Shown here: piece by piece, positions 1-12,465 of the stretch
How positions within the stretch are numbered: position 1 is the first letter of the stretch
Layout of the letters: every line of letters begins with the position of its first letter
Source of the DNA: Vanessa cardui
Taxonomy: Eukaryota; Arthropoda; Insecta; Lepidoptera; Nymphalidae
Reading direction: 5' to 3'
DNA: 64,000 bases
Assembly (NCBI RefSeq): GCF_905220365.1
Contig: NC_061126.1
Coordinates: 7,564,001 to 7,628,000, forward strand
Notes under the pieces: generated by a model
The model's input: only the letters and a program-made list of their open reading frames with translations
Told to the model about the DNA's origin: nothing
Database searches by the model: none
Program-made: the position numbers and the translations under genes

Positions 1-1004
1 TTATGGACCTAATGCAGTATCTGTGAGAGTAGCGCAAGTTTGGTTTAAGCGTTTTCAAGCCGGAAATTTTGATATCAAAGGTGCATCTCGCTCTGGTCGC
101 CCTGTTACGGACAAAATTGATGCCATTTTTGAAAAAGTGGAGCAAGATCGGCATATTAGTAGTTACGATGTAGCTGAAGAACTGGCAATTGACCACAAAA
201 CGGTTTTGACTCATTTGAATAAAGCTGGGTACACAAAAAAGCTCGATATATGGGTGCCTCATGAACTCACTGAAAGAAACCTAATGAACCGTGTACTCAT
301 TTGTGATTCTTTATTACGACGTAATGAGACTGAACCATTTTTGAAGAAGCTGATAACTGGTGATGAAAAGTGGATCACATACGACAAGAACGTGCGAAAA
401 AGATCGTGGTCAAAGGTCGGTCAAGCTTCACAGACTGTGGCAAAACCCGGATTAACTCGCAACAAGGTAATGTTGTGTGTATGGTGGGATTGGAAGGGCA
501 TCATTCATTATGAGCTGTTACCGCCCGGCAGGACCATCGATTCAGAATTGTATTGCGAACAATTGATGAGATTGAAGCAATAAATTGAGAGAAAGCGGCC
601 AGAATTGATCAACAGAAGGGGTGTGGTTTTTCACCATGACAACGCTAGACCTCACACATCTTTAGCCACTCAACAAAAATTACGAGATTGGCTGGGAGGT
701 ATTAATGCATCCGCCGTATAGTCCTGACCTTGCACCTTCAGATTTTCATCTGTTTCGGTCTCTGCAGAATTCCTTAGGCAGTGTCAGCTTAACATCACGA
801 GAGGACTGCCAAAACCACTTGTCGCAGTTTTTCGATCAGAAGCCCCAAAATTTTTACAGCAATGGGATCGTGTCACTACCAACAAGATGGCTAAAAGTTA
901 TGGAACAAAATGGCACCTACATACTTTAGTCAAGTGTAAATAAACTATAAAAATAACTTTTTGAATTTTCATATAAAATACGAAGAAACTTTTTCCCCAA
1001 CCTA
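1..1004 (+). mobile_element. mariner-family DNA transposon, 5' end cut by window edge
   Basis: A Tc1/mariner element whose left part lies outside the window. The body is a decayed transposase gene (2-929). Its right terminus is visible as ACTTTTTCCCCAACC (989-1003) just before a TA at 1003-1004, the form expected of a mariner inverted repeat next to its TA target. The left inverted repeat is not in the window, so full length and target duplication cannot be checked. The element is dead through a nonsense codon and a frameshift. Family assignment rests on the DD34D transposase motifs. Confidence 0.9.
2..929 (+). pseudogene. mariner transposase pseudogene (nonsense codon plus 2-bp deletion)
   Basis: Cut-and-paste transposase that would bind mariner inverted repeats and insert at TA. 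The frame is already open at base 2, so the N-terminus is missing. Visible in order are the helix-turn-helix region, VPHEL near 257, the first catalytic Asp in TGDEKW (362-364), the second in HHDNARPH (638-640), and the third in APSD (741-743). The codon at 581-583 is TAA where family members keep a sense codon. The second and third Asp codons are 103 bp apart instead of the 105 bp required by DD34D, so a net 2-bp deletion near 684-691 moves the last part (705-929) into another frame. No active protein can be made. The family is certain; the subfamily is not assigned. Confidence 0.9.
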
Positions 1005-1960
1005 TTATGTATGACAAGAAAAAATAATGTTATCCACTAGTATTATTATTAAGACCCTTTACAATCTTTTCATGATTATACAGCCCTTCTTACCACCATG
1101 CGAAAAGTCAAAAATGAAAATTTATCGTACCGAAAACACTTAAATTTTTTAATATTGTTTCCCGAAATTACAGTTCATTTCCATCTGTAAGCGGCAATTT
1201 TGTTTTGATGTTTATACTTTATTAGATCCAAGCACTAAAGCTGGTAAAACTATAACAGATACTAAAACTTTATGTCCATGAGAATGGTGTCATCATTTTT
1301 TTACGATAAAGTTTTTAATATTTTACGTTGACTATGATTTGATGGTTTGAACATTTAATTATTGAATTAGTTCGTCATATATTTTAAAAGAAAGCAACTG
1401 ACATGTAAGGAAAATTACCTAGATTCGTTAGTTATCTATCTATATAAATAAAGATCAGTAGCCACTAATATTTGTCAGAGCAATAAAACCACTGCGTCTA
1501 TGTATTTGTCTTATTAATTTTTATTGTATTTGTAAATGTCGGGACAAGTTTTGTATAAAGATAATATTTAAAAAACTTAGTTAAAATTTAGTTATGGCTT
1601 TTATTAAAAAAATACAGACTACACACAACACAGCCTTACTCTGTAGGTCTAATAGAATAACAGGAATTCGACGTTAAGAAATTATATTGAAAAAATATTC
1701 TCCTTAGGAAGTTTATGGGAAATGACAGTTCGTATGGGATTGATTAATTCTCATGTTGAAAAAATGGGCTTAAGTTAAATGTTAAAGCTTTTTTGTGACA
1801 TTCATGACCTCAAAGGATTAAATTTTGTGTGGAAGTTCATCAGTTTTGAAAGTCACAACCGAAGACTCGAAGATCTAAATATTTATGACAATAAGACGAT
1901 GTAAGGTTTTTGAAGATTCACCGTTTCGGATGACAGAAATTTTAATGAAATTTCTATTTA
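1005..1960. other. AT-rich DNA, nothing recognised
   Basis: No open frame with family similarity, no repeat shared with the rest of the window, and no RNA gene seen. The short frame starting at 1885 is mostly made of the repeat that follows. Confidence 0.5.
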
Positions 1961-2126
1961 TACAAATCTTGGACTTGCCGATATATTTAACCAGTGTCAA
2001 TTTTATATGTATATATATATATATGTATATAAACAGCACAAACATTATTAATGCGAAACTGTGTACTCGTATGTCTGTCTATGTCTGTAACTCTTTAATT
2101 ATTAAATTTACTATGGTTAAAATTTA
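1961..2126 (+). repeat. short interspersed repeat D, copy 1
   Basis: Starts TACAAATCTTGGACTTGCCG and ends TATGGTTAAAATTTA. Nearly the same sequence recurs at 6767-6887, including a TA microsatellite and the phrase CGTATGTCTGTCTATGTCTG. This copy has about 36 bp more after the TA run. A family A SINE begins immediately after its right end. The class is unknown; no terminal repeats or coding sequence are visible. Confidence 0.75.
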
Positions 2127-2425
2127 CAACAACAGCCCGTAAATTTCCAATGCTGGGCTAAGGCCTCCTCTTCTCCATTAAGGAGAGGGTTTAGAATATA
2201 TTCCAGCACGCTGTTACAATGCGGATTGGTGGTATGCACATGTGGCAGAATTCGCTGAAATCAGACACATGCAGGTTTCCTCACGAAGTTTTCCTTCACC
2301 ACCGAGCACGAGATGAATTATAAACACAAATTAAGCACATATGTATATAGTGATGCTTGCCTGGGTTTGAACCCGAAATCATCGGTTAAGATGCAAGCGT
2401 TCTAACCAATGGGCCATCTCAGCTC
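2127..2425 (-). mobile_element. SINE family A, copy 1 (tRNA-derived)
   Basis: Full-length but diverged copy in minus orientation: the tRNA-like head is at the right (near 2365-2425) and the CAACAACAGCCCG tail at the left. Read on the minus strand the head has an A-box-like TGGCCCATTGG and a B-box-like GGTTCAAACCC, the RNA polymerase III promoter. It aligns throughout with copies at 7928, 25847, 48299 and 55021. No clear target duplication was found; the left end abuts repeat D. Confidence 0.88.
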
Positions 2426-5400
2426 TCAATTTTTTCTCTCAATTTTAATTCAATTTATTCCTAAGATGTATACATATGTAATATGAAGAATATACATACT
2501 AAATGACGAAGAATTCAGTATGTATTCCTCTCTTTCAAGACACGGAAAAGAATGATTACTTACATGATAAATGAAAGTTTAATATAAGTTCGTCATTTAT
2601 CAAATTAAATACGTGTGGTGTTCGGCATCTGATGTATTAATATTAAATTGATATATTGATATCACGGAAGTCTTGCGACCGTTTTTAAATCTGTGTTTTA
2701 AATTTTTGTTCCATCAGATAGTTTCGTTATTGTTGAGTGCATTTGTTATACATTAGAATACACCACCAATGTAATTAAAGCAGGAGCTGAGGAAGAGGCC
2801 TCCTGAGGATGTCCAGCAGCGGACGAAAAAAGGCAGTTGACGATGATGATGATTGATGAATTAAAGTATGCGTCTTAATCACACAGTCAAGATTATTGAT
2901 AATTCAAATATGCATCTTGAAGTATAAATGATATATTATTTAAAATTACTAATTTATCCTTTAATTGAGCCTCTTTTTAATTTAGTATTTTAGTAAGTAG
3001 AGGCAGTTTCATTTGCTTGCAGTCAACGGATTAACTTCCAATCTTAGCCATGGTCGACGTTCAATGACAGAAATTTTTGAAAAACCATTGAATAGTTTTA
3101 GATAATTATTGCAGTACATCTCAATTAAATGCTAGAGTTCTTCTCTTGCATTTTTCTAATTACGATTGTAACGAAAGAACAAAGATTTCAGACAACACTA
3201 AATGATCATTTTTTCAATTGGATTCCATAACTTTTAGTTAAGATACAATAATGGGGTCATACTCATAATAATAAATATATATATAAATTATTAATATGAT
3301 CTTAAAATAGCACTTTCTGATGAACTCGTTTAATTGTCATTGTGTAGTCGACGGACTCACTCACACTATACATGTTTTATTTCAATGTAGTCTTGTTGAG
3401 ACAAATTCATTTGGATGTGCCTACTCGTGTACCTAAAAAAATGCTTACATGCGCAGTTCTCCATCTAAATCGAATCTAGGACACTACGCTGGTTCACCTA
3501 GGGTCTCATGGCAATAGAATGTGCTATTTAAAAAATATTTTAGACTAGCTCATTCTTATACACATATACCTAACATTTAAAAAATTAAGTTTTTGTTATT
3601 TTTAAGCCACATATTTTATAGAGCATAATTTTGTTTTTTTTTTTTGAATATTTTACTTACTGCAGTATTATGCAAGCTTCTTAAAATTTTAGGTAGACAT
3701 ATTTTAATTGTTATTTAGCGCCACTTTAGTACGGAGAAGTTGAAAAGAGTGTTTACTGTTTACAAGTTTTGTATTCGTATTTTCTTGGAGATCCTTCCCA
3801 TAGGTTATTATGAAAAAAATGGTTTTGTAATTTTCGTCTTAAAAATGTCTGGAAATGAGTCACCACAACATGTTACTGCAATCATTTTATAGATACACAT
3901 TATTTTGTTTCAATATGATAGTCATACAGTATTAATTTAACAATATTTTACGTGTTTAAATTACTGTTTACACTTTCCTAATTTCAGCATAAATATTATA
4001 AGATATTACAACAAATAAGGATGTGTGGATGTGTGGTAAGACGATCATATCTTAGCACAATACAACCGTATAGTCGCTTGGATTAATTAAGACTACTATT
4101 TAACAATATTCTTTCCTTTTTAATCTCATGCAAACGTCCCTAGAAGTGCCAAATTTTTCTAAACCAAAACTGTAAGTTAGTACTCAAATCAAATCTCAAC
4201 AAATTCATGCAGCATTAACGAAGTTTATTCCTTTATACATATAAAGGATAAAAACCGAAATATTTTCACCAATTGGTACAGAAGTGAGTGGGGGACCAGA
4301 TTTATAGGGCGCCGAATGCTTGCTTTAATAAAAAATACAAAGGTAATACAAGAAAACTTATTGCCGTTCTGAAAATATATTTGACTCCTATATTCTCATA
4401 TGAAACTATTTTAAGTGAACATTAAGTGGCTGGGGGATGATTTATTTTTACTTTAGTCTCCTTGTTTTAGTATTCTTAACTCCAAACGGATATTAACTGC
4501 AAGACTTAAAACATTTATGTTATAAATAATAATTATCTTGTTTAAACTCGGGTTTCTTGAAGCAAACAAAGCAGGCATTAGTATCCGTGTAAAGGGCGCT
4601 TGTATAGTAAGCAGTGTTCGTGTTTTGGCATGGAAGGCAGTGGGTCGAGAGGTTTGGACAGGGTCTGTAACTCAAAACTGTCACGATCACGCGGGTCGCC
4701 TGTTGTTTAACACCCTGACCCGTTCCCTGTACTTGAACATTTGTTTTTTTTTTTACGCAATATTAATAGGTACGATAGAAAGGCCTGATACTATAATTTG
4801 CACATAAACCAAAGCCGAAAAATTATTATTTTGTATACCATTAATTTATAACTGTTAAAAACCGTGTTAATTTCATTTAAGGCTTTGCATAAAGCCAAAA
4901 AAAAACCGTTCTTTGAAACTCAAGTGATGATTTAGATTCAAAACCAGGCAAGCAGGAATTTTCAAGTATAGATAAGATATAGAAATGTGCCATATGTTTG
5001 TACCCACCAATAAACATCAAAGCGTTTCCACCATGCTGATCCAACGAGGTTTGGGAAGCCAAAATGCTTTATTTATAAAAAATATTATCTATAATTAAAT
5101 TTAGGTATTCTTAGGTTACAACAATATTATAATAATTATTTACTTGATATAAAAAATGGCAAATTCAATAACGCCTACGAGTGTTTCTATCTCGATTAAA
5201 ACTTAAGATCTGGCATGAGTATTTCTATTAGAACAAAGCGCATAAAGACAAGCAGTTAAAAGTAGAACGACAACGTCTTAAGTTTTGGCCGGATTCAGAG
5301 TTGGCAGGGGTCGACCGGCTTCAGATAATGTCACCATAACAGATTATATCTTGGCACCAAGTCAGATCTCCCGCAGATATTCAAGGAATCACAGACGCAT

Positions 5401-5919
5401 TTTATACGATTCCATTGTAAGTGTAATGACACTAAAATATTCCGAGATTGTCACAGATTCGAGATGGTCCCATTGTTACGCCTCCCGAATCAGCACACAA
5501 ATTCTTTTTACTTAAAGCCAAAACTTTTTAATCATGAATACAGAGAATGTTTCACGAATACAAAGCTATAAACAACAATATTGGAAAAACAATTTTATAG
5601 ACATATATACATAATATAAATTCGATATTTGTAAACGGAAACTACTGACTATTGAATACAAAATTTATATTTATGGCAATGGGATTTATAAATGTTTAGA
5701 AACAGTAATAAAATTTGTCGTCCTGATCGATTTCGGCCGCCGGCGATCTCAAAAGAGACCAGCCACACACACAAAACATAATATTATATAAACAATATGA
5801 AACACGTGAGCTTACTATTGTCACACTCTTACCATCCGATGTGACAAAAAATCCAATACGACTGAAAAGAGTTCAATGAAAGAGAATACTTTTTAGCTTT
5901 TTGCTTTCTGTGCTATCCA
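2426..5919. other. AT-rich DNA, mostly unassigned
   Basis: Apart from the short tail fragment at 2786-2862 nothing is recognised. Frames at 4538-4807 and 5285-5515 have no recognisable motifs. A poly-T run at 3632-3644 and a TA microsatellite near 3275 are present. The region could be intergenic or intronic. Confidence 0.45.
2786..2862 (+). repeat. fragment of a lepidopteran repeat tail (GATGAT end)
   Basis: Contains AGAGGCCT, GTCCAGCAGCGGACG and a terminal GATGATGATGAT run. This combination resembles the 3' end of a very common lepidopteran retroelement (GAGGCCT, GTCCAGCAGTGGACG, GATGATGATG), recalled from general knowledge. There is no second copy in the window for comparison, so confidence is moderate. 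Confidence 0.5.
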
Positions 5920-6062
5920 AGGCACGGGAATCTACATATATTCAACTTTCAGATACCGGGTGGCTACTGAGTATTTTCGAAGGAAAAACCCAATAACTTT
6001 TTGTCAGCCTCACCTGGGGTTCAATCCTAGGACCTAAGTAGTTACTACCCAATAAACCAACG
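5920..6062 (-). repeat. interspersed repeat family C, fragment
   Basis: Read on the minus strand it has TTATTGGGTTTTTC, then ATCTGAAAGTTG, then GTGCCTTGGATAGCACA. The copy at 37645-38010 shows the same order (TTATTGGGTTATT, TTCTGAAGGTTGG, CTTTGGAAAGCACA). It also resembles a common lepidopteran repeat. Only the first part is present here. Confidence 0.65.
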
Positions 6063-6766
6063 ATTCAATTGGTAATAAATGTTTATCTTTATCAAGATCT
6101 GTTCATTATAGTATACATCAAGTGTTCATCTAGTTACTTCAGAGTAATTACTAAGGAATCTGTTAAGCATTTTAGTGAATAATTTGCGCATGTATCGTAT
6201 ATATATTGAAGTTCAGATCAATACGAAGAGTTTTAGTCCAATTAAGGCCTTGTTGTTACATTTTAGATTATTTGTATTTTCAACTATACAAATTTGTAGA
6301 AAAATAAATTATGTGCACATAGTATTTATTATGTAGTACTTCAATCTACGAAACTTTATGAGACAGACATCCGTGGCATTGTTAACCGGGAGGATAGAAT
6401 TTTACTTGGAAAATAGACGTTGAATATTTGTTTTAAGACGAACTTGGATATTTGAAATATATCATTGTAATAGCGATTGCTTAAACCTTAGATTGGTTAA
6501 TGATATTTATAGACGTAGTATTTTTAACTCGTTCTGGGAGCTACTCGAGCTAGAATACCAGAGGCTTCGGTGTACCGGATTCTAAAAAAGAGTCAGAGAT
6601 AGACATGAGCAAATAATGTATTTTTTTACAAATTAGAATCTACGTAAATTAACAATGCAGCTCTGCCAAATGCGGGATTACTGTACGCACTCGTAAGCCT
6701 ACAATTATCATTATTAAACTGCCAGCTCTCTAAGTGTAAGATAACATTTGTCTCCGCAATAGGTTA
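6063..6766. other. AT-rich DNA, nothing recognised
   Basis: No gene, repeat pair or structured RNA seen in this stretch. Confidence 0.45.
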
Positions 6767-6887
6767 TACAAATCTTGGACTTGCCGATATATTTAACCAG
6801 TGTCAATTATATATATATATATATAACTCGTATGTCTGTCTATGTCTGTAACTCTTTAATTATTAAATTTGCTATGGTTAAAATTTA
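6767..6887 (+). repeat. short interspersed repeat D, copy 2
   Basis: Matches 1961-2126 from TACAAATCTTGG to GGTTAAAATTTA, lacking about 36 bp after the TA run and differing at few other sites. The TA microsatellite (about 6808-6825) is inside the repeat in both copies, so it belongs to the element rather than being a chance microsatellite. Confidence 0.75.
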
Positions 6888-7914
6888 ATTTGAGGAATTT
6901 TGTGTGAAGCATGCTTCAACCCAAGGAAGTAGAAGGTCATTTTTATAGGTTACACATACGCCAGGCCCACCATTGTTACATATCTTAAAATTTTATTATA
7001 TGTATTTCTTTACATATCTAGATTTTAGTAAACAAAATCAGGCTCAGAGAAAATAAGCTTATAAATGGAAATACAGATGCATATGTATAAACATTTTGTA
7101 AAAGTAAAAAGTATACATTTGTATAAAGGTAGAAGTAATGTTCCTCCTGTGACAATGCAGTTATAATCTAAGTCGCGCGCTTGCAATAGTATATTACGCA
7201 AGAGCTGCATTACGTAAGTAATATAAGATGTAATGGCCATTAGTCACGTCATGTTGATGCTGTTATCCGCATGAACTAGATCATGGAATGTAGATCTATG
7301 TCTCGAATAGTTATATCAATGTATGATACATAGCTCGTATGTTGTCGTTAGCGAGACACGCTCAATTCAAAGGAATTGCAGTATTGTTGCAGCTGTGCAA
7401 ATTAAGCGATACTGACTGTCTGTTACCAATCAGATTCATTATTGTTTTTGCGCCGTTCCATCCATCGGCGATAGACAGACACACACGTCACATGCGAGAT
7501 AAATCCGACGATTAGTTCAATTCGAAATGAATGAAAAAACCTTCGTTTCACTAATTGTTTGAACACGATTTTTGAGAGTATTTTAATTAAGAAAACTCCA
7601 AGAGTTTTCAATGACGTTGATAGACGTAATTAATTAGAAATTTCCTGAAAAGTCAAGGTAACTTTATTTTTTTATAAATTGCTTTTTTATGTGATATAAG
7701 CGTATTTTAATAAAATCTTATCCATTACATTTCGTTTTAACATTCAATGATATCACATGAACTCGATCTTTATTTGTTTCTAAGAGTTATTCGACAAACA
7801 ATATTGGGTAAGGAAATGGAAAAAGCTGTAATTATAATATGATAAGGCTTTTGTTCAACGTTGAAATGTTTACGTGCTGTTATATATACATTCTAGTTAT
7901 CTCTATCATAAAAA
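6888..7914. other. AT-rich DNA, nothing recognised
   Basis: Two minus-strand frames (7025-7240, 7423-7611) show no motif or compositional sign of coding. No repeat partner was found in the window. Confidence 0.45.
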
Positions 7915-7927
7915 ATAATAGAACACA

Positions 7928-8218
7928 ACAACAACCTGTAAATTCCCACAGCTGGGAAGGCCTCCTCTCCATTTGAGGAGAAGGTTTGGAACATAGTCCA
8001 CCACGCTGTCCCAATGCGGGTTGGTGGAATACACATGTGGCAGAATTTCTATGAAATTTGTCGCATGCAGGTTTCCTCACGATGTTTTCCTTCACCGCTG
8101 AGCACGAGATGAATTATAAAGACAAATTAAGCACATGAATCAGCGGTGCTTGCCTGGGTTTGAACCCGCAATCATCGGTTAAGATGCACGCGTTCTAACC
8201 ACTGGGCCATCTCGACTC
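7928..8218 (-). mobile_element. SINE family A, copy 2, with 13-bp target duplication
   Basis: A complete family A SINE on the minus strand. It is flanked by a perfect 13-bp direct repeat ATAATAGAACACA (7915-7927 and 8219-8231), which fixes the ends: CAACAACCTG at the left (3' tail) and GACTC at the right (5' head). Its minus-strand head carries TGGCCCAGTGG (A box) and GGTTCAAACCC (B box). Flank identity indicates a fairly recent insertion by the target-primed mechanism of LINE-mobilised SINEs. Confidence 0.95.
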
Positions 8219-8231
8219 ATAATAGAACACA

Positions 8232-11200
8232 GGGTTGATTAATTATAAACTAATAAAACTGTATATTTCAAAAGTAACTACAAAAAATAAATACCTAATT
8301 TTATTTAACCAAATTAGAATAACGATAAATAAAAATAGTCTTTTAGATTAATATTAAATAAATTAAATTAATTTTATTTTTATCAGACTCAATGAAATAC
8401 AATACATATATTTTTAACTTCTAACTTCGCATCTTTAATTTTAATTTAACCATCAACACTTACCCTTCGGCTTCGAAATGTCTCCAAACCGATTAAATGC
8501 TATGACAAAGACGAAAAACGAAGAGTCTCCGTGACCAATAAAGGGTGCTTAATGTCAGCCAAGGTAGGTGCTTAACGACGTCGACATCATATGCATTTTT
8601 CAGACACATTAAAAACAAGTTTGGGTAGACTATCAGACCATCAGCTAACGCATCATTTAATAAATAAGAGAATTGACAGAGTTAAAAAAGTTCGAGGTAT
8701 CCAAGGATCATTATTTTAATTTCAAAGAAACTGAAGTGGGTCAATTTCATTAAGCTAATACATCAAACATTATACATCATCCTCGAAGTTGTTCGTTAAA
8801 GTATAATCCTGTTAGCCAAAGATGGTTCCAGGTGTAGCCCGCAGCAGACCACGTATAATTGCAGCAATAAATCCCGCCGCGACGACTTATACCCCGCACC
8901 GCCCGCGTCTCGACCCGCGGCAATTAAATCACGCTGATTTATGGAATCCAACTAATTACATTAAATACAGAAATGTATGGAATAATTTTACCTCCTTTAC
9001 TCATTTGTATGACATAAATTGTTAATTTTGGTGTACCCAGAATAAAACAACATATATCTCATAATTTATATTTTTGTATAAATTTAACTAACTCAATTTG
9101 TTTTTATTAAATCAATATTCGAACCAAGTTGTAGTTAATGTATTTGATTATTATTATCAAACATAGAAAATTTAGTCAGAAGTTAGCATCATCAGAACTT
9201 ACTGAAATGTCATGTAGAATAACAGGCTTCGGTGGATTAGGAGACTGCCTATTACAGTAGGTAAATATATAAGTTCATATTTATAAATGTAAAACCGCTA
9301 AATTCAAATACATGAAGTCACATCATAAAGCCATGGATGTGTAATAAACTCACTTTATTTTCGGGTGCTGCTGTCATTAAGTCCACGATGTCGTAACCCC
9401 TTAATGGTAGTCGTAACTCGTTTATGGTACCATATCGCTTAAATTTAGAAACTCTAAGTTTTATATAAATAACCCTAAAGTCCTAAACCCAGAAAATAAT
9501 TAAATACAATTGAAATAAAAAACGCTGAATTCAAATTCAAAAGATTGTCGCAGTAAAAAGACCTTGAAATAAATGCTCGTTTATTTCCTTCATCTTAATT
9601 CATGAAATCCTCGATTCGCTTTTCTTGTCTCACGAAGGTGAAAAAAACAACGCTCTATTGGCTGTTCTTGCTGTCTACCTTCGTCAGTGTCAATTAACAT
9701 AAGAAGATCATGAAAAGGCAAACGATAAAATGCCACTAGGGCCTGGCATTTGTAATGAACTATTTTCATAGCTAAGGATATATTTTTAGAATTAATTTGA
9801 ACGGAAAATTGAAATGAACGTAAAATATAATTGAAAGTAAGTAGCGACGATCAGATATCAGTTCCAAAACAATAACCAAAATAATAAGTTTTTATTGAGC
9901 AAGTGAGTGTCGCAAAAGGGAAATCCCACAGGATAGACAATAATCGTACCTTCATTTATTACCTGTATCCCGTTTTAATGACCAAGGTAAGCGTGATAAA
10001 AGTAATAAAATCTGCAACACTAACATTTTACGATTCCGAACTTACATTATAGGAGTAATAGTTATAAAATAGGATTTTCCTTCCTATCGGGATAAGAAGT
10101 TAACTCGCGAGTTAAGAACTTTAACCTGTTGCCAAAGTTACTTGCCGGCATTCGATCTACACACCTATAATTGCACTTCATGCTGCAAGCTGATTGGAAG
10201 TTATGACTTACTCGTACTTCTAGCGTTACACCCTTGAAACAAAATTTACGTAATTTTGCATCCTAGTTTTAATTAAATACCGAAATATTTTTATTAAAAT
10301 CAATAAACGAATAATTCAATTACAAAAATATAAATTTTATCAATGATTTAATATTGTATTTTTTCACCTCTAAATCTTAATTTGTTTAAATAATTGAGGG
10401 CCAATACCAATTTCGGATGAGACGAAATTATTGGAATAATATTTTGTGCTTTTCAAGATAAGTTCGGTAGATACTTGTAGGTAGTGTGTAGGGTGCTCAA
10501 AGACTCGCGAATAGAGCGTCCGGTTTCCGGCGGCTCCGACGATTCAATTTAGTCGGCCCGCGACAAACTCCATTGATTGTTTCGATATTCCGGTCACAAA
10601 TAGAACGAACTTTTACAATTTCTTAGCAGAGCAAACCGAAAGAGTTTCAAGGACATTTTCTTCCCTAATTTAATAAAATAATAGATACAATATACAAAAT
10701 AATATTATACTTTCCTAGAGTTATAAAATATATATACCTAGGTCTTTCAATGCGAAATATGACGATAGTTTAAAACGTAAATTATTTTATATATATCTCA
10801 AAATAACTTCGATATGCCAAGAAAACACGTCTAAAATCGAAATTCAAATCAAAATCTCTTAGTGTGTCATAAAATAAATCAAAATTCAATTTCCTTTTAA
10901 ATTTACTTGAATTTAAAGATTTTATGTCTCATAATTTAATTAATTAGAAAGAGAAGACCAATAACTCGCTGGAGAAGACCAATAACGATATAATAAAAAT
11001 TGATATTAAAAACTGCATGATAATTGCCAAAGATAAGAAGTCTCTATCATGTCTGTATAATAAATTTTTAAATATTATATTTTATAATTTATCAATCCAA
11101 TTACCATTATACCCATAACTTGATTATTTATGCGCGTTATTATCTAATATTATAATTAAAATGTAAATCATAATTAACTTTAATTTATGCGTGAAATAAA

Positions 11201-11301
11201 AAGGTTTTCTATTCTATTTTATTCTGACTATAATTTTGGCTGTATGATGATAGCTAAGCAGAGTGAAAAATCATGTATACTTAAAATATTTGTATATGGG
11301 T
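8232..11301. other. gene-free stretch with two GC-richer islands
   Basis: No gene found. Two islands stand out from the AT-rich background: 8820-8945 (runs such as CCCGCCGCGACGAC and ACCGCCCGCGTCTCGACC, followed by AATTAAATCACG and TTTATGG) and 10490-10630 (GCGAATAGAGCGTCCGG and GTCGGCCCGCGAC). Neither reads as an exon. They could be regulatory elements, which is inference only. Confidence 0.4.
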
Positions 11302-11324
11302 TTAATTCTTAGTGTTGCCCAAAT

Positions 11325-11490
11325 TCAGTCTTGGTCTTGCAGTCTTGGTCTTGTTCTTGCGTTTTTGCAAGACCAAAACCAAGAACAAGACCGCATATTT
11401 TTAGCAAGACCAAGACCAAGACTGACCGTGCAAGACTTGAGCAAGAACAAGACTTAGCCTGCAAGACTCTTGCGTCTTGCAGCTAGGACT
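11325..11490. repeat. left subterminal CAAGAC/GTCTTG cluster with fold-back
   Basis: GTCTTGGTCTTG units on the plus strand are followed, after GCGTTTTTGC, by GCAAGACC-type units in the opposite sense, giving a potential stem over about 11331-11405; further units continue to 11490. Multiplied subterminal motifs in hAT elements are usually transposase binding sites. That role is inferred here. Confidence 0.8.
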
Positions 11491-12329
11491 TAGCGCTATT
11501 TCACGGAGTAGTTAGGTGTAACATTTCGGTGTGTAGGTACGCTTAGGAATTCTATGAGCCGCAAAAAACTGTATCAAAGAATATGAAAAACTGGACCTAT
11601 GCGCATTACGACTAATACTATAAACATACCTACATAGCGAATAAAAAAATATCCATTAAAATCAAACTGAGTGCATGCATAGTTATGTTTTAATCATCGG
11701 CACTTTGATAATGCGGCATCAAAGGTTTTGTACTTACTTCCCAAAGAAATTTGCCGTTTTTCGGAAGTACATGGTTATGATACACGTGCCGGTGGATTCT
11801 TTTGAAATCATATACAACAATCGTTGCCGCCGCGCCGAAATCACAACATTTGACACTATTTTATGGCCGCCACAGGGCGTTGGTATACTCATGCAAAATA
11901 ATTTCGAATTTTAAGAGTACCTACAGGTATTCCAAATAATAAATAAGTTTCAGAGTGCTTAGAATGAAAATGAATACATTACAATGATCACGCAAGTAGT
12001 ATTATGATTACGATAAAATGGTAAGGATAGGTTGTGGATGTCATAATAACTTATTCTAGTAAGTATATATTATAATATTGATTATATGGTTTTAAACTAA
12101 TTAATTAGGTACTATTATTGTACATTCAGTCATTATATTTCTTAAGTTTTTAAACGACATATAGGTCAGTTGATTTATCAAAATTTCTTATCAAATCTTC
12201 AGTAATTTATTAATCTGCTTGATCTTTACTATGGCTATGTTAATTCAAGCTCACGATGTTCCAATTCTAATACGTTTTTCTAAGATTCAAAATAAACTTT
12301 AATAAATAGTAATAGACTAATTGGTAATT

Positions 12330-12465
12330 GCAAGACTTGCAAGACTCTTGCTGCAAGACCAAGACCAAGACCAAGACTGGGAGCGCAAGACCAAGACCAA
12401 GACCAAGACCAGGTGTAGTGGCGCAAGACCAAGACCAAGACTGGCTAAGTCTCGTCTTGTTCTTG
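12330..12465. repeat. right subterminal CAAGAC tandem cluster
   Basis: About a dozen CAAGAC units in three blocks separated by GGGAGCG and AGGTGTAGTGGCG spacers, then one inverted GTCTTGTTCTTGC next to the terminus. The same motif as at 11325-11490, some 900 bp away, supports both clusters belonging to one element. Confidence 0.8.

Noticed and set aside
4538..5515. Frames 4538-4807 and 5285-5515
   Set aside because: No motif, no splice context, no supporting composition; expected by chance in 64 kb.
6808..6825. TA dinucleotide run as an independent microsatellite
   Set aside because: It is an internal part of repeat D, present at the same place in both copies.
8822..9025. 67-codon frame with many Pro/Arg residues
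   Set aside because: Arises from a short GC-rich island; the second half is AT-rich low-information sequence and no family motif is present.
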